From: JAGREO01 sp020446285
Lineage (GTDB): Bacteria; Pseudomonadota; Alphaproteobacteria; Geminicoccales; Geminicoccaceae
Assembly: GCA_041398005.1 (NCBI GenBank)
Contig: JAWKVP010000005.1
Span: forward strand, 248,001-312,000
Reading direction: 5' to 3'
Length of the DNA stretch: 64,000 bases
Of this stretch, positions 44,724 through 52,983 are shown in pieces (the first letter of the stretch is position 1; every line of letters begins with the position of its first letter). The notes beneath the pieces are model-generated. The model was not told where the DNA came from. It worked only from the letters and a program-made list of their open reading frames with translations, and searched no databases. The translations under genes were made by a program, and so were the position numbers.

Positions 44724-45593
44724 TCATCGCTTGAACAGGGTTTCCCCGAGATAGAGTGCCAGCGCCAGCCAGATACCCGCAAACGTCAACAGCCGAACGG
44801 GACTGAGCGGTTCTCCGAAAAGGGCAACACCCATGATGAAGAGGACCGACGGAATGAGGTAGAGCGTCAACCCGACAACGCTATAGGGAAGGCAGCGGGC
44901 GGCGATGTTGAATGTCAGGAGCGGAATGGCGGTGACGATGCCGCCGAGCACGAGAACGAGCGTGGTCCATGGGCCATGCGCGAACAGCCCGAGTTCACCT
45001 CTGACCTGCAGCCAGCCGAGATATGCCAGCGCCACCGGAAGCATCATGAATGTCTCGACCAGCAATCCTGCTGCCGCGGGAATGTCCTGCGTCTTGCGCA
45101 GGATGCCGTAAATGCTGAACGTTGCGGCGAGCGACAGCGAGATTAGCGGCACCGCGCCAAGCTGCACGATCAGGTTGAGGGTCGAGAGCGCGGCGATGAC
45201 GATCGCCGCAAACTGAAGCGGCCGCATGGGCTCGTGCAGGACGATAACGGCGAGAAGGACGGCGAAAAGCGGCGATATGAAGAAACCGAGGCTGACATCC
45301 AGCACCCGGCCGCTCTGCACGCCGATCACATAGACGAGCCAGTTTCCGGCAATGAGCGCGCCGGTAAGGGTGAGGACCAGCAACTGGCGGCGATTGCGCA
45401 GGATCGAGAGAAGGTCGGCGCGGATCCCGCCCAGCGCCAGCATTCCCAGCATGAATGCCGCCGACCAGACGACCCGGTTCGCCAGCACCTCGAAACTGCC
45501 GACATGACTGACGGCCTTGAATATGAAGGGAAAGGTGAGCCAGACGACCGTGCTCACCATGAGCGCCAGAAACCCCTTCCTGCGATCCTCCAA
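44724..45593 (-). CDS. rarD: EamA-family transporter RarD
   Basis: 289 residues with ten hydrophobic helices typical of the drug/metabolite transporter superfamily. RarD-type features are the FLALMVSTVVWLTFPFIFK start, GALIAGNWLVYVIGVQSGRV, and SLGFFISPLFAVLLAVIVL, with SLAATFSIYGILRK in the middle. Members export amino acids or antibiotics such as chloramphenicol, or catalyse unknown efflux. Monocistronic on the minus strand. Confidence 0.92.
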   Translation of the reverse strand: MEDRRKGFLALMVSTVVWLTFPFIFKAVSHVGSFEVLANRVVWSAAFMLGMLALGGIRADLLSILRNRRQLLVLTLTGALIAGNWLVYVIGVQSGRVLDVSLGFFISPLFAVLLAVIVLHEPMRPLQFAAIVIAALSTLNLIVQLGAVPLISLSLAATFSIYGILRKTQDIPAAAGLLVETFMMLPVALAYLGWLQVRGELGLFAHGPWTTLVLVLGGIVTAIPLLTFNIAARCLPYSVVGLTLYLIPSVLFIMGVALFGEPLSPVRLLTFAGIWLALALYLGETLFKR

Positions 45594-45774
45594 CAGCGCG
45601 TCCCTTCAGCGGCAATAGCTCAACACGCTGTTAGCCTTCCCCCGATCCCGCGGCAAGCCGAACACTCTTCCTGCGACTTCTCGATCGTTGCAGAAAGGGA
45701 AACCGGCGCGAACTCGAGACCGCGCCGGCAACCCGCATCACCCGATGTCGCGATGTGTGTTCAATCGCTCTTGC

Positions 45775-46461
45775 TCAGGACTTGGGGTTGACCGCCCTCG
45801 ACGAGATTTCGGTTGGCAATGATGCCATCGCTGCTCGTGCGAGACCGGCTGCCTCCGCAAGATCCCCGGGGCGATTGATATTGTAGAAGGGATCGACCGG
45901 CTCGATGGGAAATGACGCGTGGGCGATCCGGAAACGCGCGGTCCAGAGATCGATCTTGCGCATGTCGTCTTCCACCATCGCCCGTTCCAGATCGTCGGCG
46001 AGACGCGCGTCCCACAATCCGACGACGGGATGTGTCCGGTCGGCGGACATCGCGCAGGCAAGGTGCGCGCCCGCCCTGTCGCGCGCCTCCTTGAGCCGCT
46101 CGCCCAGATCGGCGGGGAGAAACGGCGTGTCGGTCGGTACGCTCAGGAGCCAGGGGTGACCCGGACGATGCGCAAGTGTCCACCGCATGCCGGCGAGAAT
46201 GCCGGCGAGCGGCCCGGCAAACCCCGGAACCGCATCCGCTTCGACCGGAAGCCCGAATTCGCGAAAGCGTGACGGATCGCCATTGGCGTTGATGACCAGC
46301 GCATCGACCTGCGGGCGCATCCGTTCGATGACATGGGCGATGAGAGGACGGCCACGAAACGCGACGAACGCCTTGTCGCCGCCGCCCATGCGCCGTGCCA
46401 TCCCGCCGGCGAGCAGAACAGCCGCCAACCCCGCCGCCTCGCCGGATGATCGCTCGATCAT
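45775..46461 (-). CDS. mobA: Molybdenum cofactor guanylyltransferase MobA
   Basis: 228 residues. Adds GMP to molybdopterin to form the guanine dinucleotide cofactor of DMSO-reductase-type enzymes. The nucleotidyltransferase signature LAAVLLAGGMARRMGGGDKA is present (GG-D-K pattern, unlike the cytidylyltransferase MocA), followed by DALVINANG and a metal-binding aspartate in LLSVPTDTPFL. Start ATG 46461 has the GGGAGG site eight bases upstream. The Mo-hydroxylase at 5271 probably needs the cytosine form instead, so the two need not be linked. Confidence 0.93.
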   Translation of the reverse strand: MIERSSGEAAGLAAVLLAGGMARRMGGGDKAFVAFRGRPLIAHVIERMRPQVDALVINANGDPSRFREFGLPVEADAVPGFAGPLAGILAGMRWTLAHRPGHPWLLSVPTDTPFLPADLGERLKEARDRAGAHLACAMSADRTHPVVGLWDARLADDLERAMVEDDMRKIDLWTARFRIAHASFPIEPVDPFYNINRPGDLAEAAGLARAAMASLPTEISSRAVNPKS

Positions 46462-46642
46462 GACTGCTTCCCTCCCTTTCACCCTGTCAGCCGGCCGTGA
46501 CGGCGACGGACAGGCTCCCGGCCATGCCGGTGAACCCACGCACCGCAACCACGCATCAAAGGCCATTTGTCTTTCCCGCTCATGCTCGTCTACTATCATT
46601 CGACCGCATCTGGCGAGAGCGGCATGGGGGGAGGAAGTACGA

Positions 46643-47425
46643 ATGGCAAGAGGTCAGCTCAAGGCGCTCATGACCGGCACGGGCCTCAGGCTCGGACATT
46701 ATGTCGGGGAGTTCGTTACACCGGGCATAGGATACATGCTCAGGGAAGCCGGCTGCGCCTTCTGCTTTCTCGACATGGAGCACAGCGGCATGAGTTTCGA
46801 CACGCTCGCAGCCGTATTGCGCTTCATGGAGGCGGCCGACCTGCCGACCATGGTCCGCGTGCCGAGCCATTCCAGCGACCATATCGCCCGCGCACTCGAT
46901 CTCGGCGCGGAGGGGATTGTCATACCGATGCTCGGCACGGTCGGGGAAGCGCAAGCGGTGATCCGCTCGATGAAATACACGCCGGCAGGTGCCCGCGGCG
47001 TAGCACCCGGACTGGGCAACGATCTCTATCGCATGCGGCCGGTCCTCGACATGTTCGAGGACAGCAACGATCAGACGGTCTTCGTTGCACTCATCGAAAC
47101 GGAGGCCGGCATCGCCAATGTCGACGCCATCGCCGCGCTCGACGGAGTCGATTGCCTCTGGGTCGGCCATTTCGATCTCAGCTGCTCGATGGGCATTCCC
47201 GGTGCGTTCGAAGACCCTCGATTCATCGACGCGATGGCGAAGGTCAACAAGGCCGGCAAGGCGAATGGCAAGGCGCTGGGCCGCCTCGTCGGCACCACCG
47301 GGGAAGGTGTCGACCTCGCCGGCCAGGGCTGGAATTTCATATGCTACAGTGGCGATGTCTGGCTCTATCAGACAGCGCTTCGCCAGGGGCTCGATGCCAT
47401 TCGCGACGGTGTCGGCAAGGCCTGA
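46643..47425 (+). CDS. HpcH/HpaI-family class II aldolase
   Basis: 260 residues. Divalent-metal aldolase of the HpcH/HpaI superfamily, which cleaves 2-keto-4-hydroxy acids to pyruvate and an aldehyde. The metal-binding glutamate lies in VALIETEAGIANV and the aspartate in LWVGHFDLSCSMG. The N-terminal LDMEHSGMSFD corresponds to the conserved D-x-E-H block. Start ATG 46643 follows GGGGGGAGGAAG. It is followed at 58 bp by a 2-hydroxyacid dehydrogenase gene and then a solute-binding protein gene, suggesting uptake and breakdown of a sugar acid. Confidence 0.9.
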   Translation: MARGQLKALMTGTGLRLGHYVGEFVTPGIGYMLREAGCAFCFLDMEHSGMSFDTLAAVLRFMEAADLPTMVRVPSHSSDHIARALDLGAEGIVIPMLGTVGEAQAVIRSMKYTPAGARGVAPGLGNDLYRMRPVLDMFEDSNDQTVFVALIETEAGIANVDAIAALDGVDCLWVGHFDLSCSMGIPGAFEDPRFIDAMAKVNKAGKANGKALGRLVGTTGEGVDLAGQGWNFICYSGDVWLYQTALRQGLDAIRDGVGKA

Positions 47426-47483
47426 GACAAAATGCCGGACCGGCGCCGGAAGCTCGAAGAAGAACAACAGGGGAGAAACTGTC

Positions 47484-48515
47484 GTGTCGTTTCGTGTCGC
47501 ACTCAGCGGGGATTTCAGAAAGCCGGATGGCAGTCCGGCCTATCCGATGTTCGATCTCTCGCCGCTCGAGAATGATCCGCGTATCGAGGTCGTCCATGTC
47601 GATGCCGTCGACGGCGCAATCCCCGCATCCGCGCTAGAGGATATCGACGCGCTGATCCTGCTCGTGCCGCGCTTTTCACGGGGCAGCGTGCCGAAGAGCG
47701 GGCGGCTGGCCATCGTCGCGCGCTTCGGCGTCGGCTTCGATTCGGTCGACGTGGACGCATGCACGGATAACGGCATCGTGCTCTGCACCACGCCCGACGG
47801 TGTTCGCCGGCCGGTAGCCGTCGCCATCCTGACCTTCATCCTCGCCCTTGCCGGACGGCTCAAGACCAAGGACACGCTCGTCCGCAAGGGTCCTTCCGGC
47901 TGGGCGCAACGCAGCGAGCATATGGGCACGGGCCTCGTTGGCCGCACCCTCGGCCAGCTCGGCATCGGCAACATCGGTGCGGAGGTCTTTCGCATCGCCG
48001 AACCGCTCGGCATGCACTTCATCGCATACGACCCCTATGCCGACGAGACGATGGCGAAAGAGCTCGGAATCGAGCTGGTGGATCTCGACACGCTTTTCCG
48101 CGAGGCTGATTTCCTCTCGGTGAGCTGCCCCTTGACCGAGGAAACGCGCGGTATCGTCAATGCCGAACGGCTCGCCCTGATGAAGCCCACGGCCTTCTTG
48201 ATCAACACCTCGCGCGGGCCGACCGTCGACCAGAAGGCGCTGTATGATGCGCTCCGGCAGGGAAGGATCGCAGGCGCCGGGCTCGACGTGTTCGAGGTCG
48301 AGCCGACTGCCGCGGGCGAGCCCATAACGCAGCTTGACAATGTCCTGCTCGCACCGCACGCGCTCTGCTGGACCGACCAGTGCTTCGCCGGGATCGGTGC
48401 TGCCGATGTCGAGGCGGTGCTGGCAGTTTCGCGCGGCGAGATTCCGCGGGGAATCGTCAACAGGGACGTTGTTGACAGCGAAACGTTCCGCGCACGACTT
48501 GCGCGTTATCGTTGA
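47484..48515 (+). CDS. D-isomer-specific 2-hydroxyacid dehydrogenase
   Basis: 343 residues. NAD(P)-dependent oxidoreductase. The catalytic Arg is in INTSRGPTVDQ, Glu in DVFEVEP and His in LAPHALCW, the R-E-H triad of the family. The Rossmann glycines are in LGIGNIGAEVF. Start GTG 47484 is preceded by AGGGGAGAAA. Lies between an aldolase and a binding protein on the same strand. Likely substrates are glyoxylate/hydroxypyruvate-type or related sugar-acid intermediates, not determinable here. Confidence 0.92.
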   Translation: MSFRVALSGDFRKPDGSPAYPMFDLSPLENDPRIEVVHVDAVDGAIPASALEDIDALILLVPRFSRGSVPKSGRLAIVARFGVGFDSVDVDACTDNGIVLCTTPDGVRRPVAVAILTFILALAGRLKTKDTLVRKGPSGWAQRSEHMGTGLVGRTLGQLGIGNIGAEVFRIAEPLGMHFIAYDPYADETMAKELGIELVDLDTLFREADFLSVSCPLTEETRGIVNAERLALMKPTAFLINTSRGPTVDQKALYDALRQGRIAGAGLDVFEVEPTAAGEPITQLDNVLLAPHALCWTDQCFAGIGAADVEAVLAVSRGEIPRGIVNRDVVDSETFRARLARYR

Positions 48516-48543
48516 GAACAATCGGAAATCGGGGAGAAAATCG

Positions 48544-49983
48544 ATGCGTACGGGAACATTCTGCGGATCCATGGCAGCACTCGGCATTCTTGCCACGGCC
48601 TTGCCGGCGCTCGCCCAGTCCGCCGCCGAACGTGCGGTGGAGGCGGCAAAGGCGTATTCCGGAACGGAAATCACCATTGTCTGGGAGGCGGGGCTGCAAT
48701 CTCTCGACCCGCTCAATTTCTCCGGTCCCAGATGGAAGGAACTCACCGGAATCGACGTCAAGGTGATCGAGGTGCCGACGGCGGAAATGTTCACCAAGAT
48801 CCTGCAGGAGCACCGCGCCGGAACGGGTGCCTACGACGCACTCAACATCATTCCGTCATGGATGGCAGATCTCGCCCGCGCCGGTGCCCTCGAACCGCTC
48901 GATGACTATGTCGACAGACATGGCTATCGCGAAGAACTCGACGAGATCGCGCCGGTCTATCGCTACAATCAGATGAAGGTCGGGGATACCATCTACGGCT
49001 TTCCCGACGATGGCGATGTCTTCATCATGTATTATCGCACGGATATTCTGGGCGATCCCGAGTTGCAGGCGGCCTTCGAGGACAAATTCGGCTACGCGAT
49101 GCCGGTGCCGCCACGCGACTGGAAATCGTTTTACGACGTTTCCTGTTTCATCACCGAAAGGACCGGCAGCGAAATCTATGGCGCTGCCTTCTTCCGTGAT
49201 CCGCCCTATGCGCAGTTCATGTTCCAGGAGCGCTTTCGCGTCGAGGGCGGCCGGTTCTTCGATGCCGACACGATGAAGGCGACGATCAACAGCGATATCG
49301 GCGTCGATGCATTCACCGGCATGCGCGAGGAAAACAAATGTATGCCGCCGGGTGTGGAGACCTGGGGGTTCGTCGAAAATCTGGCAGCGTTTCTTGCCGG
49401 CGACACCGCCATGACCATTTCCTGGCCACCCTATGGTCGCTGGGCCGCGGGCTACGGTCTCGATCAGGAGGCTTTCGCCTGGGTGCCCAAATCGACCATC
49501 GCAGGCAAGGTCGGCTACGCCACACCGCCCGGCGATGCGCCGGAGCTGGCCGCAGGCTTCTCGCTCGGCATCTCCGCGAGTTCGCGCAACAAGGAAGCCG
49601 CCTATCTGTTCATCCAGTGGCTGAACTCGAAGGAAATCAGTCTCGAACGGGTCCAGCTCCCCTATGCCCTGCGCGATCCGTTCCGTGCCAGTCACTTCAC
49701 GTCGGAAGAATACAAGTCACGCTGGGCGGAAGCGCCCCAGTATCTGGAGGCTCTCGAAGCAGGCGCCACCTCTGGACTGCTCGATCTCTCACTGCTGCAG
49801 ACGGACAAGTATGAGGAAGCGCTTCGTCAGGGGATCTCGCGCCTCTGGGCCGGCGAAGATGCAAGGACAATCCTGGACGATGTCGCCGCCCAGTGGGATG
49901 CCGTGACCGAACGGATCGGTGTGGACAAACAGAAGGAAGCCTACACCGAGTGGGCATCCAGACCCAATGCCTATCCGAACTGA
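48544..49983 (+). CDS. Extracellular solute-binding protein, family 1 (carbohydrate type)
   Basis: 479 residues with a signal peptide (GSMAALGILATALPALAQ). Sequence features of the family 1 binding fold include YDALNIIPSWMADLARAGALEPLDDYV, GFPDDGDVFIMYYRTDIL and AAYLFIQWLNSKE. Members capture sugars, polyols or sugar acids for ABC import. It lies 28 bp downstream of the dehydrogenase gene, so the three genes 46643-49983 form an operon. The permease and ATPase genes normally following such a protein are missing; the next gene is an unrelated RTX gene. Confidence 0.9.
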   Translation: MRTGTFCGSMAALGILATALPALAQSAAERAVEAAKAYSGTEITIVWEAGLQSLDPLNFSGPRWKELTGIDVKVIEVPTAEMFTKILQEHRAGTGAYDALNIIPSWMADLARAGALEPLDDYVDRHGYREELDEIAPVYRYNQMKVGDTIYGFPDDGDVFIMYYRTDILGDPELQAAFEDKFGYAMPVPPRDWKSFYDVSCFITERTGSEIYGAAFFRDPPYAQFMFQERFRVEGGRFFDADTMKATINSDIGVDAFTGMREENKCMPPGVETWGFVENLAAFLAGDTAMTISWPPYGRWAAGYGLDQEAFAWVPKSTIAGKVGYATPPGDAPELAAGFSLGISASSRNKEAAYLFIQWLNSKEISLERVQLPYALRDPFRASHFTSEEYKSRWAEAPQYLEALEAGATSGLLDLSLLQTDKYEEALRQGISRLWAGEDARTILDDVAAQWDAVTERIGVDKQKEAYTEWASRPNAYPN

Positions 49984-50269
49984 TCCAGACCCCGCGTGAG
50001 GTTCGCACCCTTCCCGCAAGCCGGGATGGGTGCGATCTTGTCGCGTTTGTGAGCGTCCGCCGTTGGCCGGCCTTTCAAGATTGAACTGAGGTTGGAAGGT
50101 GTCCAGCAGTTGGCACACGCAACTGCGATGGAGAACGCCGATCGACCACACGGACCCATCTTTGCAGGTCCGACAGGTGCCGATACGCTATGGCACTACC
50201 TTGACGTCCCATTTGATGAATAGTAGAAAATCAACATCTATTCTTAGTGAAAATTAGAGGAAGACGCCA

Positions 50270-51175
50270 ATGGGCCTGCATATCGACGGAAATGACCATG
50301 ATAATAAGCTGTTCGGGTCATCCGGGGATGATGACATCAATGGTTTCGGGGGAGACGACCGAATCAAGGGGTTTGGCGGTGACGATCTGATTCGTGGCGG
50401 AGCAGGTTCCGACATGCTCTGGGGTGGTCGTGGCGAAGATACAATCTACGGCGGCGGCCTTTATGATGTGAACGACATCGACAAGATCTGTGGTGGCGAT
50501 GGCGGTGACGACATTTACGCTTTTGGAAATCCCACCCACATCTGGGGCGGCGGGGGTAGGGACATAATTTATGGAGGAGATCGCAATGACAAAATCTGGG
50601 GCGGAAGCGGCGATGACGCTATAGTGGAAGGCGGTGACTACATCATTGACGGCGACCATCGGGACTTATGGGTTATCACGCCAAGCTTGTCCCACCATGA
50701 AAGCGGCGACGATAAAATTTGGGGTGGCAGAGGTGATGATTTTGTCATTGGCGGTGCTGGAGATGATGAGATCTGGGGAGGAGAAGGAAATGACCTGCTC
50801 TACGGTGTAGATGGAGATGATACGATTTTTGGCGGTGCGGGCGACGACGTCATAATTGGCGATTATCAAGACGATGGCGGTGATGGCCGGGGTTATGATA
50901 CGTTGTGGGGCGGCGAAGGGAGCGATACGTTCTTCTTTTACGAAGGTGAAGTAACAGACACAATCAAGGATTTTGAGAGCATAGACGTTATTGAAATCGC
51001 CTTGTATCGTTATCCGTCTTATGATGTTCCAAAAGAAGGTGATATTGAATTTCAACAGTCAGGTGCAAATGTAGAGCTCAGTTTTGGAGCAAGTCCGTAC
51101 AGCAAGTTGATCGTTGAAAATGCGATGTTGGAGCAGGTAAAAAGTGCAACGGACATCATTATCACGGAATACTAG
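50270..51175 (+). CDS. RTX-type calcium-binding repeat protein
   Basis: 301 residues, almost entirely made of GGxGxDxxxG nonapeptide repeats, such as GGAGSDMLWG, GGAGDDEIWGG and GGAGDDVIIG, expected to fold as a calcium-filled beta-roll. There is no Sec signal; a C-terminal region after residue 225 could carry a type I secretion signal. No ABC/HlyD/TolC secretion genes lie nearby. The gene is markedly poorer in GC than its neighbours (for example 24 of 60 bases at 50941-51000), which suggests recent acquisition. Function (adhesin, enzyme scaffold, toxin remnant) unknown. Confidence 0.85.
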   Translation: MGLHIDGNDHDNKLFGSSGDDDINGFGGDDRIKGFGGDDLIRGGAGSDMLWGGRGEDTIYGGGLYDVNDIDKICGGDGGDDIYAFGNPTHIWGGGGRDIIYGGDRNDKIWGGSGDDAIVEGGDYIIDGDHRDLWVITPSLSHHESGDDKIWGGRGDDFVIGGAGDDEIWGGEGNDLLYGVDGDDTIFGGAGDDVIIGDYQDDGGDGRGYDTLWGGEGSDTFFFYEGEVTDTIKDFESIDVIEIALYRYPSYDVPKEGDIEFQQSGANVELSFGASPYSKLIVENAMLEQVKSATDIIITEY

Positions 51176-51273
51176 TGCATCGATCCAGTCAGATCATATT
51201 TGATAAAATTGATGCAAAAACAAGGAGCTGGTGCTCGGGTGAATGAACGAAGTGAATGCGCCTGAGCACTAGT
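51171..51273. repeat. Palindromic element after the RTX gene
   Basis: ACTAGTGC at 51171-51178 is repeated inverted as GCACTAGT at 51266-51273. Inside, GTGCTCGGG (51231-51239) pairs with CCTGAGCAC (51261-51269) with one G-T wobble. The first arm includes the RTX stop codon. The unit is about 103 bp and could be a small MITE-like relic or a strong hairpin. The rest of the 51176-51479 gap shows nothing else recognisable. Confidence 0.5.
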
Positions 51274-51479
51274 GGGCTGACGCTTTCGTCTGATTCACTT
51301 TGGGCCCTTTGCATTGCACCATCGCCGCATGGCGCAGGCGCCTCGGACGTCAGGGGCTGTCGTGATGGTAGCATCATGCAGAATGGCTCGTCATCCGGCA
51401 TCGAAGCCCGGATCTGATGGCTTCCCGTTGCGGGAATGATCGTCTGCCGGCGAGTGCAGACGGCATCACTTGCGAAACG

Positions 51480-52154
51480 TCAGCCTGCCTGACCGGTCGA
51501 TCCCGTGACGCCGGGCATGCCCGTGTTGCGTTCTGCCATTTGCGCACATCCCGTTTCAGCCGGGGACCCGCCGATATCACAGCCATCATGCGAGGAGAGA
51601 AACGTCAGATCCCGAGGGTCGACCAGTCTCGGAAATGCGAGCCGCTTGCGGATGAGACCATCCGCCGATCGGATCTCGAGCGCCGTTCCGGTGATCGCGA
51701 TGATCCTCCAGCCCTCGACCGTATCGCCCTCGCCGACACTCTCGATGCGTCGCTCGCCGGCCCGCGTCACCAGCGCCCGTGTCACGCCATCGCGAACGAC
51801 CGTTCCGACCAGCTCGATGCCATCCGCACGGGATGGCAGGGACGCAATGTTATCCCTTGATGCGGATTCCCCGGATACACCGATACCGGCACGTCGCACC
51901 GGCGAGAACAGCGGCTGCTCGATCATGGCCTCGAACGAGGCCAGCGATCCGATCCCCGTCGACGTCCTGCCGAACGGTTCCGACGCCGGCGCAGGCCCGC
52001 TCCGTGCATCTGCATTCCCGGCCACCCTGACGGCCACGCCATCAACACCCGTTCCGCCGGAAACCAGATCGGCAACCAGCAGGGCGGCAATCAGCCCGGG
52101 ACCGGCCAGTGCAACGAGCCGCGACACGGGATGCCAGCGGGCAAGCAACGTCAT
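51480..52154 (-). CDS. GspC-like type II secretion/pilus-associated protein
   Basis: 224 residues. An N-terminal TM (LVALAGPGLIAALLVADLV) is followed by a periplasmic domain resembling GspC/PilP homology regions. Examples are FEAMIEQPLFSPVRR, the block GIELVGTVVRDGVTRALVT and VGEGDTVEGWRIIAI ending EIRSADGLIRKRLAF. In type II secretion, GspC links the inner-membrane platform to the secretin. No other gsp gene is in the window, and the C-terminal PDZ or coiled-coil domain is missing. Start ATG 52154 has GGAG six bases upstream. Family call is moderate. Confidence 0.65.
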   Translation of the reverse strand: MTLLARWHPVSRLVALAGPGLIAALLVADLVSGGTGVDGVAVRVAGNADARSGPAPASEPFGRTSTGIGSLASFEAMIEQPLFSPVRRAGIGVSGESASRDNIASLPSRADGIELVGTVVRDGVTRALVTRAGERRIESVGEGDTVEGWRIIAITGTALEIRSADGLIRKRLAFPRLVDPRDLTFLSSHDGCDIGGSPAETGCAQMAERNTGMPGVTGSTGQAG

Positions 52155-52487
52155 GGGAGTCTCCACGCGCCGGTCGGCGGGACGGGATCGGCCCGGACGA
52201 CATGAGGAGAATTCCGGGAAACTGTCGGCAATGAACACAGCTCATGCGTGAATGCCGGCTTGAGTATCTCCGCATGAACAATTCCGCATGTCCCGTCGTC
52301 GGGCATTCGCCGAAGCAGGGCACGGCAGCCCGATTGGCCGTTTCGACCCGTTCGCATCGTTTTTCTTTCCACGTTTCACTCCCCGGGCATGTCGGTGCAT
52401 GGCCGGCATCATTCATCGACCTGCATACTACGCGGCGAGACTTAACAACGGGTTGAAGAAATGCCGATGTCGGCGCCCGCCTTCGCG

Positions 52488-52820
52488 TTACGCTTCTGCC
52501 GGTGCGTGGCGACATTCCCGAGGACGATCACGCCCGAGGATAATCACGGTCGCGGGCGGGCGACAGGCGGTTTTCGCGGGTGCCGGCTCCAGCGTGGTTG
52601 CAAGAACGGCAGCGGACAGTTCGAGACGTTCAGGCCTCGGCAGGGCATTGAAGAGGTCGCGGGCGTGCCGCAGAGACTTCAGATCGCGGTGCGCGAGGGC
52701 CTTCTGTACCGCATGATACAGCATGGAATGCCGACCGAGACGCTCGCCCACACGCGCGGAGATTTCCGCAAGGAAACAGGCGAGCCCGCGACTTTCTCCC
52801 TCATATCGTTCCTCGTCCAT
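52488..52820 (-). CDS. Hypothetical small protein
   Basis: 110 residues, no family recognised. Mostly helical and charged (ALAHRDLKSLRHARDLFNAL), without membrane segments. The frame has a plausible amino-acid balance, and no better gene covers the stretch, but the RBS before ATG 52820 is weak. The 333-bp gap 52155-52487 between it and the GspC-like gene shows no other gene or clear signal. Could be spurious. Confidence 0.45.
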   Translation of the reverse strand: MDEERYEGESRGLACFLAEISARVGERLGRHSMLYHAVQKALAHRDLKSLRHARDLFNALPRPERLELSAAVLATTLEPAPAKTACRPPATVIILGRDRPRECRHAPAEA

Positions 52821-52975
52821 TCGTCACCCCGCTCGTCGCCTGGATTCCCCCCGCAGACCGAACCGCCGGACAACGCCGGAACCGACACCCTGCGGAACTC
52901 CCTCCCCGTTTGCCTGCGCCGGACTTCCTTCTCCTCTTGGAACAGAAACGATGTTCCTTGTCAGGACCTTGATCA

Positions 52976-52983
52976 GACAGGCT
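52976..52983. repeat. 8-bp target-site duplication, left copy (GACAGGCT)
   Basis: GACAGGCT directly precedes the left inverted repeat. The identical sequence follows the right inverted repeat at 54720-54727. Eight-bp duplications are characteristic of the IS66 family. Confidence 0.95.

Noticed and set aside
45775..46461. mobA as part of a Mo-hydroxylase cluster
   Set aside because: It is 40 kb from the Mo-hydroxylase gene and makes the guanine cofactor, whereas that enzyme family generally uses the cytosine form.
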